This document shows positions 20,588-33,419 of a stretch of DNA of 64,000 bases, piece by piece; the stretch's first letter is position 1; each line of letters opens with the position of its first letter. Both the position numbers and the translations under genes were made by a program. The notes under the pieces were generated by a model. The model saw nothing but the letters and a program-made list of their open reading frames with translations. It was not told where the DNA came from and did no database searches. Location of the stretch: positions 847,267 to 911,266 of the forward strand of contig OZ234502.1 of NCBI GenBank assembly GCA_965153455.1, given 5' to 3'. Origin of the DNA: Sphagnum compactum. Taxonomy: Eukaryota; Bryophyta; Sphagnopsida; Sphagnales.

Positions 20588-21597
20588 TAAAAAAATAAAA
20601 TCCTAATTATGCTTTCATGATGCATTTGTTTCCAACCATTGTTGATCCATTATAATTATTGTTATATTTCATGCAAGAGTGTAGAGTCCATCCATAATCT
20701 AAAATACTAAATTGAAAAAATTACATTAACTTTTGACAAACTTCTTTTTTTCTACCTTTCATGTGAATGATGATTACCGTAAAAGCTAAAAAATCATAAT
20801 AAAACTTGAGCTAAAAGAAGGAAAATATTTCCTAGTTTCTCTGTTTCACAAATACACACTTGGAAACATCCCTAATGCAATTTTTTTTGAAAGAAATAAT
20901 TTGTAATATATTAATGCCATGAAATTAAAATTGATGCAAAAGCCCCCTAGCATGCTTTAGGTTGTTTCAAAATTATGTAATACACATAGTGAAATTAAGA
21001 AGTCAAAACACTATAACAATTCATTTGCAAATCTATATAATAAAAAAGTGATGTCTTCTTATGTTGTTCATCCCTATCTTTTCCAAGCTTAACTATCTCT
21101 TTCTTTTTTAATAACTACTTAATTCCTTTCTCCTACCCAGCTACATGAATATGAAAAGACAAATTAACATGTGATTTTTCATGTTCAGGTTATGCATATT
21201 AAAACAATTTAATAACTTACCTTTTTCAAGTTTATCTACTTAACCCCATTCTCACCCACATGAAAAATTTAACAGAAATAATGATGAACTATTAATAAAC
21301 ATATGAAAATATACAAAGGAAAAAGAAAAAGAAACCAAAAAGAAAGGGGTTATTATGCTTTAGTTCAAAAGCTTGCTCTTGCCATTACACTGATGTAATT
21401 CAATAAACTTAATTTTCAATTTTCTTTCATCATTTCATTGTCATTAGTGTGGCTTGTGCTGTTAGTCCAAGTGTGAACCCAAAATAGGGAAACTCAACAT
21501 GTGAACATTGTTTTGCAATGTATGTATTGATGTTTTTTATAGTCAAATATGAAAGGAAATCATGCTTGAATTGAATGGTAAGCCTTCAAGTGTTACC
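20588..21597. other. AT-rich intergenic DNA
   Basis: No open frame, repeat or RNA gene was recognised between the two elements. Confidence 0.55.
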
Positions 21598-23866
21598 ATG
21601 TTCTCAACTGATTTCTTCTTCCAAAACATGATTTTTTGGAATTTATTTGAATTTTCAGTGGTAGAAATCACTTAAAAAACAATATCTCCCACATCCTGAA
21701 TCCAAGTCTTACCAAATAAATTCCATTAAATCCTGCTTATCAAGATCTTTCTGATATCACCAAAGACACATTCCAATTCCTTTGAAATTTTCAGTTGCAA
21801 TTTAATTTAATTTTCAGTGGAGAAATCATTCAATATTCAAGAACTTTTGCACCACAAGATGAAACGTGATGAAATCAAGCCCATGCACCCCTCCTTGTCT
21901 AGAGCTTTCCAAAGACACCAAGAACATGATCTCAAGCATCCTGGTTCGATGGATCTCATAATTACAAAACAAAACAAACTACCTTCCTTCATACATAGAT
22001 CGTTAGTGCGTAACAACATTGAACCCAAGAAGATATAATCTGTCAAAGGGGCCTAAAGGGGAACATGATTGTGCTCTTAATTTGGGCAGGGGGCAAAAGG
22101 GTTGATTCTATTGGGGACTACCTAGTGTAAATACTATAAGCATTAGAAAGCCAAGACAAATTGAAATATTTTCACACCTTTGAATACAAAGCATGTTTGA
22201 AAATCTTCTTCAAAACACACAGTGAATGAAAGCTTTAGTTTTGTTTAGAAGTCTTTAAATTATTAAATAGTTTGTACTTAAAGCGTATGTGAAAAACTTT
22301 GGTTTTATTTTTTTTAAATACATATCTTAATGACTGAAAATCACAAACCTAACTATACTTTATGCATATAAATATATTCATGAACAAACTAGGTGATTTA
22401 TACCATCAAACCATTGACTGGGTTGATTGCTATTGTAAATTTTGGGTGTGCCACATCTTATGCTGAGAAATGGGTGATCTTAGTAACTTGAAACTTGTTT
22501 AGAAGGCTAGAACTCAAAGCTTTAGAAGTGGGCAAAAAGGAGGTAATTGATTTTATACTTCATTCATTTCGAAGATCTATTTTAATTAATTTGTTATGAA
22601 ATTCCCAAAGTGGGCTTAGCCAAATTTGGTTGCAGAGGGAGGTAAATTATTGCCTTTCAGAAACATTGTCAAAAATTCCCCCAATGTTGTGGCAGCAACA
22701 TAAACCCTCCCCTAACCAGTTCACAACTTTTTGCCTCCAAGTCTGGCTCATTTGGGCAAATTTTTTTCAAATAAATCATTAAGGTCCTTGGGGGCGTCCC
22801 TATTTTTCTTTGTCGCCAAGTGACCAAAATTCGCCCAAAAAAACTATATTTTAGTGGAACTCAGGCCTCATGTTTGATGGTGGAGGGCAAATCCCATACT
22901 CCTAAATTCAAAAGATTGAGCGTCCTTTAATAAAAGTAAGTAAATTTTTATGACCAAGACTTGAATAAGGTGTCATTAGCTTAATAATAATAATAATAAT
23001 AATAAACACACACACAAATCTCATTTATGGCTGCCATTAACAGAGCCCAAATCTCAGATTTAGATGATATTATGATAACTCATAGGGACAAGAGTCTGGA
23101 AACAAGCCCCAATGACAGTGGGAATGCTTGGGTGGGTTTCATATTGCTGGATTGAATCCCCATCAAAAGCTCTGTGTGTGTCTGGAAGACGTCCCCAAAT
23201 GGCACCAAAATGGCAGCTGAAAGCAAACATTTACATCTCTATCTATGAAGGAAGGTAGTTTGTTGGGCCTTGCCCCCACAGGGACAGGGACTATTGTGCA
23301 TTGGATCCAACTTTTGGAAGTTTTACCTCATTAGAACCGGTTTCACATTAGGTGAATCGGTTTCTTTGGTGAAAGTGTTTAGACTGTTTCAATTGGAACA
23401 GATTTCTTTTGGGTGTTCAGAGTGTGGACACAGTAGGTAGATGTACAACATCTTATTTATTGGCACGGCCAGCGTGTTTGTGACGCCTTGTTTGTACTTA
23501 TGAGATCGAGCAAAGAGGGTTGCTACAGATCACATTCTTGGTCTCTTTGGAAAGCTCTCGAGGAGGAGGGCTGCATCGTCTTAGTTTCATCATGGCCTTT
23601 CGACTTGTGGTATAGAAGTTCTTGAAAATTGATTGATTTTTTCACTAAGAATTAAAATAAATCATAGCTGAAATTTTGGAGGAATTGGAATGTGCCTTTG
23701 GTATTGTTGGAAAGATCTTGATGAGCAGTATTTAATTGAATTTATTTGGTAAGATTTGGATTCAGAATGTGGGAGATATTGATTTAAAAGTGATTTCTGC
23801 CGCTGACAATTCAAATAAATTTCAAAAACCATCAGGTTTTGGAAAGAAAAATCAATTGAAAACGTA
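21598..23866. mobile_element. Older long inverted-repeat element, about 2.3 kb
   Basis: The segment 21598-21985 is the reverse complement of 23491-23866 at roughly 75-80% identity by eye. Matching blocks include ATATCTCCCACATCCTGAAT / ATTCAGAATGTGGGAGATAT, ATCAAGATCTTTC / GAAAGATCTTGAT and TCTAGAGCTTTCCAAAGA / TCTTTGGAAAGCTCTCGA. The arms are long and the interior (about 1.5 kb) has no coding signal, as in foldback or non-autonomous long-TIR elements. No target duplication was found. A 73-codon frame in the left arm is not supported as a gene. Confidence 0.65.
22981..23017. repeat. AAT and CA microsatellite
   Basis: About eight TAA/AAT units followed by a short ACACACAC run, inside the older inverted-repeat element. 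Confidence 0.85.
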
Positions 23867-25450
23867 GATCAAGCCACTCACTCATATCCCCCCCCCTTTT
23901 CACCCCCTTATGGCAAGTTCACAGTTCAAACCACCAAAAACAGTTAAAATAGCAAATGTGTAGGGCAAAGGGCTGTTTTAGGAATGCGGGTCCCTCATGA
24001 GGCAGGAGCCCAGAATGAGACTCGAATTCCCAGAACAGCCCCCTTGAAGTTCTTCCTTACTGCCAATAAAGAACCTGTCAAAATTGGCTTTCAGAAACAG
24101 ACTGTTGCCACAGGGTTATTTTTCCCCAATTTTGTGACGTAGCTGAAGTGGCGATCATCCATAAGACTATTTAGCCAGATTTGGCCACATACGAGATATG
24201 AAAGTAGAAAAAAGCGAGATTCTTTCTATATTCTTGGCTACGTAGTGGAACTTATCGTAAAATCTGACGATTTGGAATTTTTGTGTGGTGAAATCTGGCG
24301 AATTAGGGCCATTTTTCCCATGAAAATTTCCTCTGTATGGGCCAAAATCATATTTTCAAGTCGCGAAATTTCGCCAGAAACAAAAAAACACTGGCTCACC
24401 ATTGTGATTCATTTGAGAGGAGACCATGACACCTTACTCATAAGGTTCTTGTGCAAGGGTGCCATTGTCTAGGCCCTTCTTAGGTTTGCGGGCCTCGCTG
24501 AGGGTAATAGTTGGTGAAAGTCTGGAGTGAAAACCCGTAAGAAGAGTAGAAAAAAATGTTCATTACCTTACCTAAAGAATTTACAAAAGTGCAAGGTCCT
24601 GAAATAATCAAATGTCAATTCTTGCAGCCAGGCATTCTTGCAAGGCTTATGGCTCACTTTAGAGGGGGGTCCAGGGTCCAAATTGGTATGAATCAATTTG
24701 GACTCATTTGAAGCAAATTGAATCCTTGAGTTTGGCCATAGCTTGCATCTTGGTTCCTCAAATCATGAGCTCTCCTTTTGAGCTTTATTTTTTTTGGTCT
24801 GAACCAATTGGTTTTTTCTCCTTGGTTGGTCAAATCATGAGCGCTCCTTTTGAGCTTTATTCCTTTTGGTCTGAACCAATTGATTTTTCCTCTAAAATGG
24901 TGCCACGTAGGTTTAGCCTCGATTTGCCACTTTTTGGTCTTGGATCCTCATGTAAAGGCTGTGGGTCCAATTTATGGCTCTCATCTCAATAGGATTGCTC
25001 TATTTCATTGGGACCTTGGACCCTCATCTAAAGTGGCCCTTAGTAAAGAATGGAAGAAACAGTCTTATTATTAATGGTTAGTTACTAGTTAGCGGCAAGT
25101 TTGGTGTAGTTACTACGTTCAGTGGCGATGGCGGCGGCGACTCCAGTTTATTTTTGAAAAACTTTGAAGGCCTGTCAACGTAAACAACGTACAAAATTAC
25201 AATTGTAAGTACGTTCTCAGTGCTACCCCTCCAAGTCTCTCTGTCCTTTCTCGTTTCATTTCTGCGCAGAAATGAAATTGATTCAAAGCTTTGATCGTCT
25301 GTAAATTGTGTATAGAGTTCTACAGTGTTCTGAGAATGGATCCAAGAGTTCATCAAATTCAATGAAGCATGGTTAGGAAGAATTAGTGGGATCGGTTGCT
25401 GATTCCATCGTTTTATCATTTCGTCTTAGAGTTCCAAAGATTTCGGTTTC
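23867..25450. other. Intergenic with a 72-bp duplication
   Basis: The block beginning AATCATGAGCTCTCCTTTTG at 24761 recurs at 24833 (72-bp period), including GGTCTGAACCAATTG in both copies. A C run lies near 23889. No gene was recognised; the last 350 bp may be upstream sequence of the gene at 25788. Confidence 0.5.
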
Positions 25451-25451
25451 C

Positions 25452-25690
25452 TGAGCTTCAGATTTGTTTTTCTCAGACCTGAAGAGCTTTTTGGTTTGTG
25501 AGTTTCGGATTTATTTTCTCAGAGCTGATAGCTTCTTGGTTTTGTGAGCTTCAACTTTTGTTTCTTAGTTCTTGGTTTTGTGAGCTTCAGGTTAATTTTC
25601 GCGGAGCTGGAAAGTTTTTGGTTTTGTGAACTTCAGGTTTTCTTTCTCAGAGCTGAAGGGTTCTCGGTTTTGTTGGCTTCAGATTTGCTC
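25452..25690. repeat. Degenerate 55-60-bp repeats in the leader of the LTP-like gene
   Basis: Four to five copies contain TTGGTTTTGTGAGCTTCAG followed by a T-rich spacer and CTCAGAGCTGAA. They end about 100 bp before the ATG at 25788, so they are likely to be in the promoter or 5' leader. Confidence 0.65.
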
Positions 25691-25787
25691 TTTAGTTAAC
25701 ATCAGGATTACAGGATTAAGGATTTGAGGGGAGCTGGAAGTGGGTTGGAGTTGAAGGCCGGCGATTGAGGAGATAGCTGCCGGGGAT

Positions 25788-26649
25788 ATGGACTCTATGC
25801 TGCATACGAGTCGAGGAGGACTGGTCCTTGTTGTTTGTCGGTGGATGTCGCTTTTGTTTCTGGTATCTTTTTTGGGGAATGTGGGACCGGTGTCCTCAAC
25901 AGGAGCTGATGTTGCTGCTGCTGCAGCTCCTTTTGCAATGACTCCGCCAACAGAGTGCTCGATGCCTAGTGACATGATGGTGTCTGGCAACAATTGCAGT
26001 TACTACGATGAGCAGAGCATGGATGGGCTGATGGGAGGCTGCAGGGAGTTTCTCACTAACACTGAAAACGCACCAACACAAGATTGCTGCTTTGGCGTCA
26101 ATCAGGTGGCTTATGCTCGCACTCCTTGCTTTTGCAAGGCGACTTTCTATCCGCTTGACAGCGCAGTGGACGCTTCCGCAGACGTAAATGTGACTCGACA
26201 AAAGCTATTGCCGGGCCTTTGTCTCGTCACATTGGACTTGTGCAATTTATGTCTCGACTTTGTTTCTCCCCTTGGAACTGGAGTTCCTACTCCTGGTGAG
26301 TGAGTTTCCAACGTTCTTAGGTCGGCCCTGATCCCCTTTCCTTGTTGAATGAAATGTTACTCGTTCCTGCTGCTTCAGTGATGCACAGGTTCTTTGCTTA
26401 TGATGGAACTGATGATGATCTAGTGACCAATTTGTGGGCTGACATTCTTCATGTGCAACAGGATCGAGTTCCAAATTGCACAGGACTGGTATGACAATAC
26501 TGAAATTACTGCTAGCACTGCTCCTAGTGGGAGCTGTGATCACAATCACTCTACTTGTCTACAGGACTTACAAGGCAAGGAAAGGAGCAGCAGCAAAGGA
26601 GCACCAGTCTCAGACATATGTAGCAAGTGTGCCGGGGGGTTCCTTCTAA
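25788..26649 (+). CDS. LTP-like Cys-rich type I membrane protein
   Basis: Two exons, 25788-26295 and 26462-26649, join in phase at a GTGAGT donor and an AACAG acceptor into 231 codons ending in TAA. Residues 11-35 are hydrophobic and serve as a likely signal peptide. The ectodomain has the ordered cysteines of the plant LTP/2S-albumin fold: a lone Cys, another in GGCREFL, CC in QDCCFGVNQ, C-x-C in TPCFCKATF, then LCLVTLDLCNLC. NNCS and NVT are possible N-glycosylation sites. A membrane helix follows (about 182-203, LLLALLLVGAVITITLLVY), with a short basic tail RTYKARKG. LTP-like proteins with this tail differ from the common GPI-anchored LTPGs. The role is unknown; apoplastic lipid binding or signalling at the plasma membrane is inferred. 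The gene is complete and intact. Confidence 0.75.
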
Positions 26650-26866
26650 AGATTATATTTTTCGAGCTTCTTTCTCAAACGGTTTCAGGATGCTTGAGTT
26701 TCTCTGGCTGTGCAGGCAGATGCAGGAAGATCAGAAAATGCTAGTACCAAGCAGATCCCAAATATATAAGTGAAAGTAAGAGTTGCATAACTTAGTGGGT
26801 ATTCAGCATTCGCTATGTGCCACCATAGCTTTTTTGGTGATCAAACTCCACCTTTGTATGAAGCTC

Positions 26867-26943
26867 GCTTGCTTTGCTTTGCATTGCTTTGCTGGGGGTA
26901 GAAGGAAAGCAACCCTAAACCCTAGAAGCAAAGCAAAGCAAGC
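26867..26943. repeat. Perfect 16-bp inverted repeat 3' of the LTP-like gene
   Basis: GCTTGCTTTGCTTTGC (26867-26882) and GCAAAGCAAAGCAAGC (26928-26943) flank a 45-nt loop that holds AACCCTAAACCCTAG. A transcript would fold into a stable hairpin, about 220 bp after the stop codon. Confidence 0.85.
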
Positions 26944-26949
26944 TTAGAA

Positions 26950-29900
26950 TGTCTATCTTTTCTGCTGAGAAATTTCTGAATTGAGGAACAAGTGCTGCAT
27001 GTCGAATTGCAGTCAGATCTTGGTACCTCGTTCAAGTCATTATTGATTTTTTGTACCTGCTATTGTATCCTCATACAAAGGGTGCCTCTGAGACTGAATA
27101 TCAAATAGATCTTGAAGCTTTTGCATCTGCAAACTTCCCTATGTTTTTTAGTGCATGGCTTGCTTCATATATGTTTTGCATGTCACACAAGTACTTCACA
27201 CATGATTCGATAAATGTTTTCTATGAAGAATTGTCCTAACTCCAATATTGTATGAATTAGCGAAATGCAATTTGAATAGAAAGTAAATTGTCTGCAACCT
27301 TAGGTTTCTAGACATTTGATCAATGTCTTCTTTTCCAAATCAAGTAATGCTTCAGATGTAATATCTCTTATAGTTCCTTTTCTTACATTAACAAATTCCT
27401 TTTTCTGCACAGCAGTACAATACTGATTAAGTGTTCACTGCTATTTTACTACTCAAATTAACATTGTAACATTAATTTGTTCTTGATTTTTGTTTTTTAA
27501 TGAAGTACTAATTCCTGATGTTCTCCCAATTACTGACTTTGTTCATCTTTTTCATATGGAATCTCCATGATTGGAAAGGAGTTTTCCCGAGGTCCTCAGA
27601 GGCTTAACCAAAAAGGACTGTTTCAGCCCATAATCTACTCAGGGTGACCACAAAAACAAAGTCAAACACAAAATTGCTAAATGTAGAACAATGTTTACAT
27701 GATATGTAATGTTTCCAAACTCTACTGGGAAGCGTAAGATTTCAACAATCCAACTAACAGGTATCCAGAAATTTTAGGGAGACACTCCCTCTTGCATCAC
27801 TATATGGTCGTTCTCTCTCTGTCGAAACAATGTAATTCATGTAACGAAGTACACATGCACTTGTATTCAATGTTCTGCATGAGCATCCCTCTTTCATAAC
27901 TCTTTTCCAAATCTGAGACACAATCATGTAGACACAAAACTTGCAACACAAAACATATAACCTTGGCCCTTATTACACAGACTTATGCACTGAGATCCAA
28001 AACTTACAGTTCAATTGTCGCAGGATCCTTTGGTTAAAAATTTAAAATCTTGCCATCTAGAACTATCTTGAACCAGTTATACCCACAAGATCATCATAAC
28101 AAACCACATTCATATGCTTCAAGACTCCAGTGACATAACTCCCTGCTCAACGTTTGTAACTTCTCTTTAAAGTAAACCCTAAGCCCCAAAAGTACAGCAG
28201 ATACACTACCCACAAAGCCGCAAGGTGCTTTGTGAGCAAGAAACTCTGGAAGTAAACAATCACAAAATGCAGGCTTTCTCTGTTTTTCTCTTTTGAGTGC
28301 AATGAGCAAAAACATGACATACCAAGACATGACCATCCCCCAATTGGCAAAATGCAGACTTCTTAGCTCAAAATCAAGCATGCCACTCTCATGTTCGGAA
28401 TCTGACACCCTGATTTCCTCACAATCCCATTCCTTACTCAGACCTTGACATTGGACATTACCTTAGTTTGTTATCACTCCCTTGTCTTCTCCCCACTTCA
28501 TTTCTGGATACATTAAATGAGTTGAGATACAACAAATTGATAGGGTCAATGGTTTTTGACCTATTCTATTGCTAGACATTTCATTTATGTGTGATTATAG
28601 GGCAATATGTTGAACTTTAATTCTAGTGAGGATGATTCATTGGATGTGGTTTAGCTAGAGTATTGTTAGGTTCAATAAGTTGTATGATAGTTTCAAATTG
28701 GAATTTGTTTGGTTGATTATCAAAAAAAGAGAAATGGAAAGGTGTATTGTGGGATTTGTGTCTTTTTAAAGTTTTTGCTTTCCAACACCATAGTCATGTG
28801 TAAATTTTCGATACCTTTTGCATCAATTTGCAAATTGCACACCATTTGTCTTAAATTGAAACTAAATTAAAGTGTGTTTAATGTAATCAATTCAATTGAA
28901 TTCGAATTCCATACAATGTATTTTGGATTCAATTCAATGCATTTGAATTCAGTTTAAGAATTTGAAGTTAATTCAATTTTGAATCAAATTCAAAATTTTA
29001 ATTCAACATGGTATTCTGAATCGGTCAAAAATTCAAATTTTACCAAAGATATGTCACTTCTCTTGTAGATGTGCATGTATACCAACAAATTGGAATTGGG
29101 AAATTAAATTTGTTTTTGCATTTGTGTATGGAGATTGTTTTAGTTGTTGGCAAGGTTAGTTGGGTACATTCAAGCTAAAAGGAGCCATTGGCCCTATTGA
29201 GTCAATTGTAACTAGTTTTGATAAGTTGACATGGTAGCATGGGATTGGTTGAAAAGTTTTGAAATAATGTTGAAAATGATGATTAAATAGTGTTTTCAAT
29301 TGTTTCATTATTACTTACATGTTTTAAAATGTGCTAAAAGATAATTCATATTTATTAAATTATTTTCAAACTTATTCAAATGCCAGATTAGTATATTAAG
29401 AAGGGTTTGGTACAAATACAACACATATTTTTAATATAATCCTAATTTATGAGACTTATAAACATGTTAAAAAAAGAACTAGTTATGCATGAGGTGGTTC
29501 TTTTAGCTTGAATTGACCTTAGTTGGTTTAGCACCATGTAGCTTCAAAAGCCTCAAATAGATTACAAATATGTGATTTAGGTAAGATTGACATGGGCCTT
29601 TTTCTACCATTAAGTGGAATAGATTGGAGACATAGGTTAACACATCGATTACATTAACATCTTCTACTCCTCTTCAATGGATAAAACATCAAACTTCTTG
29701 ATTGATTAAATGCTAAGACCGATTATTAAAGCTCAAAGTGATGTTTCATCACCAACAACTTTAACACGATGGTATTTTACATCCATAAACATATGAAATG
29801 GAATTGTAAGTGTTTTACTTAATTCCACCACTTGCTATTACTATAGTTGTCTTATGAACTTACCAATGCCACAAATCAATGATTGGATGTTGTAAGGAAA

Positions 29901-30325
29901 AAAAACACACACACACAAGGAAAAATACACAAATTAGTTAAAACAAACCTAAAACTTAATGTCAAAAACATGAAAATTCACAAGTACAATGGCTAAAGGA
30001 AAGGTCTAAGTTTAACTTTCAACCAAAGAATAAGACAAAATTATGTGATTCAAAAGTAAAAACGTAAAAACTAAGAACAAGAACACGAGATGTGTAAGAC
30101 CAACATGAAAACAAATATTTAATAAATTAACATATGTAAACATGAGCACGAAAATAACATAATAAGGCTATGGTGTAAGATCATGCCTAAGACTAATGTT
30201 GAAGAGACTAAAGGAAATGAGGGGTCCTACTTTTATTTATACCCCTTTTGGGACTCAAAGAAGTTTCCAATGGGGCTCTTATGTGTGCATTGAATAAAGA
30301 AGCTTCTTAAGAACCTTCATAATTG
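26950..30325. other. Intergenic, no gene supported
   Basis: The minus-strand frame at 28094-28408 (104 codons) and others have no recognisable motif. At 28890-29040 there is a run of GAATTC/CAATTC/AAATTC words with local self-complementarity. Confidence 0.45.
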
Positions 30326-30329
30326 AGAG

Positions 30330-31165
30330 TTAATTATGAGTTCACTAAAACTTAATTACAACTTAACTAAGAGTCAATTTAGGAGTTAATTAAATTTAAC
30401 TAAGACTTAACTAAAAATTAAATGAAAATTAAGTGAAAGCACATTAGGGTGGCTAAGTTTTGGTGGATTATATCCCTTTTCATAGTCCTTTTTTAATGTA
30501 GTTGAAAATTAGCTTAAAATAGGAATATTTATATTATATTGAAAATAACATTTTTTCCATTTCTAATTTCAAGTCATGATGCTATAAAACATATTTTAAA
30601 AATCATAAAAAAAAATTTGTAAAAATAATTATTCTTATATGCTTAAAAAAGCTTTTAAAATAATTTTAATTTTTAGGATTTTGAAAAGTCCATAACATGA
30701 TAAATTAAAATTACATTCCATTCATTCAATGGATCTTTAATTTTTAAAGCATAATTCATTCAACACCCCAAAGTTTCAAACATATAAGACTAACACATTG
30801 TAAAATAAAAGTCCATATCCATGAATTTTACAGAACATGATAGAATTTGTTGTCAAGATTCAAAAACTCTTTTAGAATTACATATGTGAGTCCCTCTCTT
30901 AATATATTTAATGAAAATATTAATGTTTTATATTTAAATTTCAAAGAGATGTAGGAAAAACTAAAAAGGGACTACCTAGTGTGTTTTCACCCAATTAACT
31001 AGGATTTAACTAAGAGTTAACTAGAGGTTAATTTGGAATTAACTCAGATTTAACTAGAAATTAATTAAAAATGAATTAAGACTTAATTAAAAGTGAACTA
31101 AGAATGAATTGGAAGTGAACTAAAACTTAATTGGAAATTAACTAAAAGTGAACTCAAACTAAATT
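30330..31165. repeat. Two ladders of degenerate 10-12-bp TTAACTAA repeats
   Basis: At 30330-30435 and again at 30990-31165 the sequence is a succession of TTAACTAAGA, TTAATTAAAA and GTGAACTAA words every 10-12 bp. The blocks are separated by about 550 bp of ordinary AT-rich DNA. Confidence 0.7.
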
Positions 31166-32444
31166 AAAAGGTGGTGTAAGTTTATTACAAATCATGGATG
31201 AACACCCAAATGAATGAACTCATAGCATCGACATCTATGACACCTAAACCTTAAAACTTGTATATAAACCTTAAATATTACATATAAAAATTTGTATCAA
31301 ATAGAAAATTTAAAAATAACCTGAAAACCTTAATTAAAAAGCCCTAAACCCTAAAAAAATTCAAATACAAAACCCTAAACAAATTTCCGAATGTTAAAAA
31401 AAAAATGCAAATGTGAATGCATGCCTAGTTGGACAATAAAAGGGAGTTTTTTTTTTTGACACTTGCAAAACAAAAATAGACAACATGTGCACCAAATTTT
31501 TAACTGAACTTTCATCTTCAGAAAGATTAACAATTGACTTTGTCATGTTAAAACCACAAAATTGCCTCCACTTATCAAGGCATTTTGCCCAAAGTTTAGC
31601 ATGTTTGCTAACTCTCCTTCCACCCAAATTCATATTTTCGACCTCTTTATTATCAAGATCAAGAAATTGTGACTTCAAATTAGGCTCCTTAATAGGAGAC
31701 CCATAACGAACTTGAAATCCAAAACATAAAACCTAACAACTCTCACCAATAGCAACTACGATGTAGGGGCAAAAACATCATGGCTCAATTGCCTTATAAG
31801 ATCAATTGCAACAAAATGAACATGAATAGCAGAATGATCAGGTGTAATAAACAAATATTAAAATGAAATAGGAAGATTAGGTATAACAAGAAGATCATGT
31901 ACCACAAATAGAATTTCAAAAGTAGGTTCACCAATAAATTGAGATGTACCACAATTCAAAAAAAAATTGAACTATTCATCAAGATTTAAATCAATGTAAA
32001 GGTTTAACAAATTCCCACATTCTCCTTCAAGATCCAATTACGTACATGGATTATCAACAAAATAACAAATAGTAGGTTTAACATGTCTAGGGCTTTCAAG
32101 GCACAACACAAATATGTCATCTCCATTTGTGGACCACAACAATCCATTACTTACATTACAAAGCTGGATATCCAATAATGAAATAGATACATTGGTTGAT
32201 GTAGCAAGCCATGTATCTCTCAATATTTCAAGAACCTCACTTCTTCTAGAAACTCAACACACATCTTGTTCCCACTTATTTCACCAACAGAACACATTGA
32301 AAAAACTAATAAAACAAACAAAAACAAAAATTAAATGTAGGGATGAAAAAGTAGTTACATGGAATGAAGAAATGAAAAACTATAACTTGTAAAAATGTAA
32401 GCACCTGCATTAAAAAAATTCTGCAACAAGAAAAAAATAGAAAA
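31166..32444. other. AT-rich intergenic
   Basis: Two short CCCTAAA runs occur near 31343-31380. Frames on both strands are short and without motifs. Confidence 0.45.
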
Positions 32445-33415
32445 ACACTTGCACACATGGAAGCATAAACAAATTAAAGAAAAAAAAACAACGAAACAAC
32501 AAAAAAAGAAAAAAAATGTAAAGAAATGAAATGTAAGAACAAAATTCCTAGGACACCAGTGACGATGCCAAAGACATCACTTCCCAAGAATGACAATCAA
32601 CATTGTCAAAGAAAGCAAAAAGCAAAAGCACACGTTCCAACAATGATGATCAACATTGTCGAAGAAAGCACAAACTAGAAGCATGTTAGTGTTGTAGACA
32701 ACAAGAACCATAGAAAGAAAGAATGAGTATTAAAAAACCAAGGGAAAAAAATTGATGAGTTGCTTGCCGGAGAAGAAGACAACATGATGACTACAAGGAA
32801 CATCATCTCATGATGTCCATTAAAGTTGAAAAGAACTAAAAGAAAAAGGACGCCTTTAAGACATTTTTATGGCAGAAGGAGGAAGAAAATCATGAAAATA
32901 ATTTTATTGCTTCACATAGGTGAAGGCCATGAAGATATAAGGACACTTGCACACATAGAACCATAAACAAATTAAAAAATTGAAGATTTTTTTTTAATAA
33001 GACCATAAAAAGAAAAAAATTGTAGGGAAAGAAAATGCAGGAGCATTGAAGCTCACAAGATGCCAATGATGGCGCACAAGACATCATGCCCCAAAAATGA
33101 CAATCAACATTCTCAAAAAAAGAAAATTTTAGAAGCACACGCCCTAACAACAACAATCAACATTGTTGAAGAAACACACTAATGTTGTTGTAGATAGTAA
33201 TCTAAGCGCATAGAAGAAGAGAACGACTAGACAAAAACCAAGAAAAGACAAATGACAAGTTGTTTGCTAGAGAAGAAGGTGAAATGATGATTAGAAGAAG
33301 CGATGTCTTGCGATGTTCACTAAAGCGAAGAAAATAAGAAGAAAGGACACCTTTAGGGCATCATTACGGCAAAAAGAGGATGAAAAACACTTGAGAGTGC
33401 TTTACATAGGTGAAA
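32445..33415. repeat. Diverged tandem duplication, about 485-bp unit
   Basis: The units 32445-32930 and 32930-33415 share, in order, ACACTTGCACACAT, CATAAACAAATTAAA, TGACAATCAACATT, GAAGAAG, CACCTTTA and TTTACATAGGTGAA-type blocks at perhaps 75% identity. Both are A-rich and non-coding. Confidence 0.65.
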
Positions 33416-33419
33416 GGTT

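Noticed and set aside
28094-28408. Minus-strand ORF of 104 codons
   Set aside because: It starts plausibly, but there is no family motif, no splice context and no coding bias.
31343-31380. Interstitial telomere array
   Set aside because: Only a few CCCTAAA units are present here and at 39060-39110 and 49105-49121, far too short for a telomere remnant.
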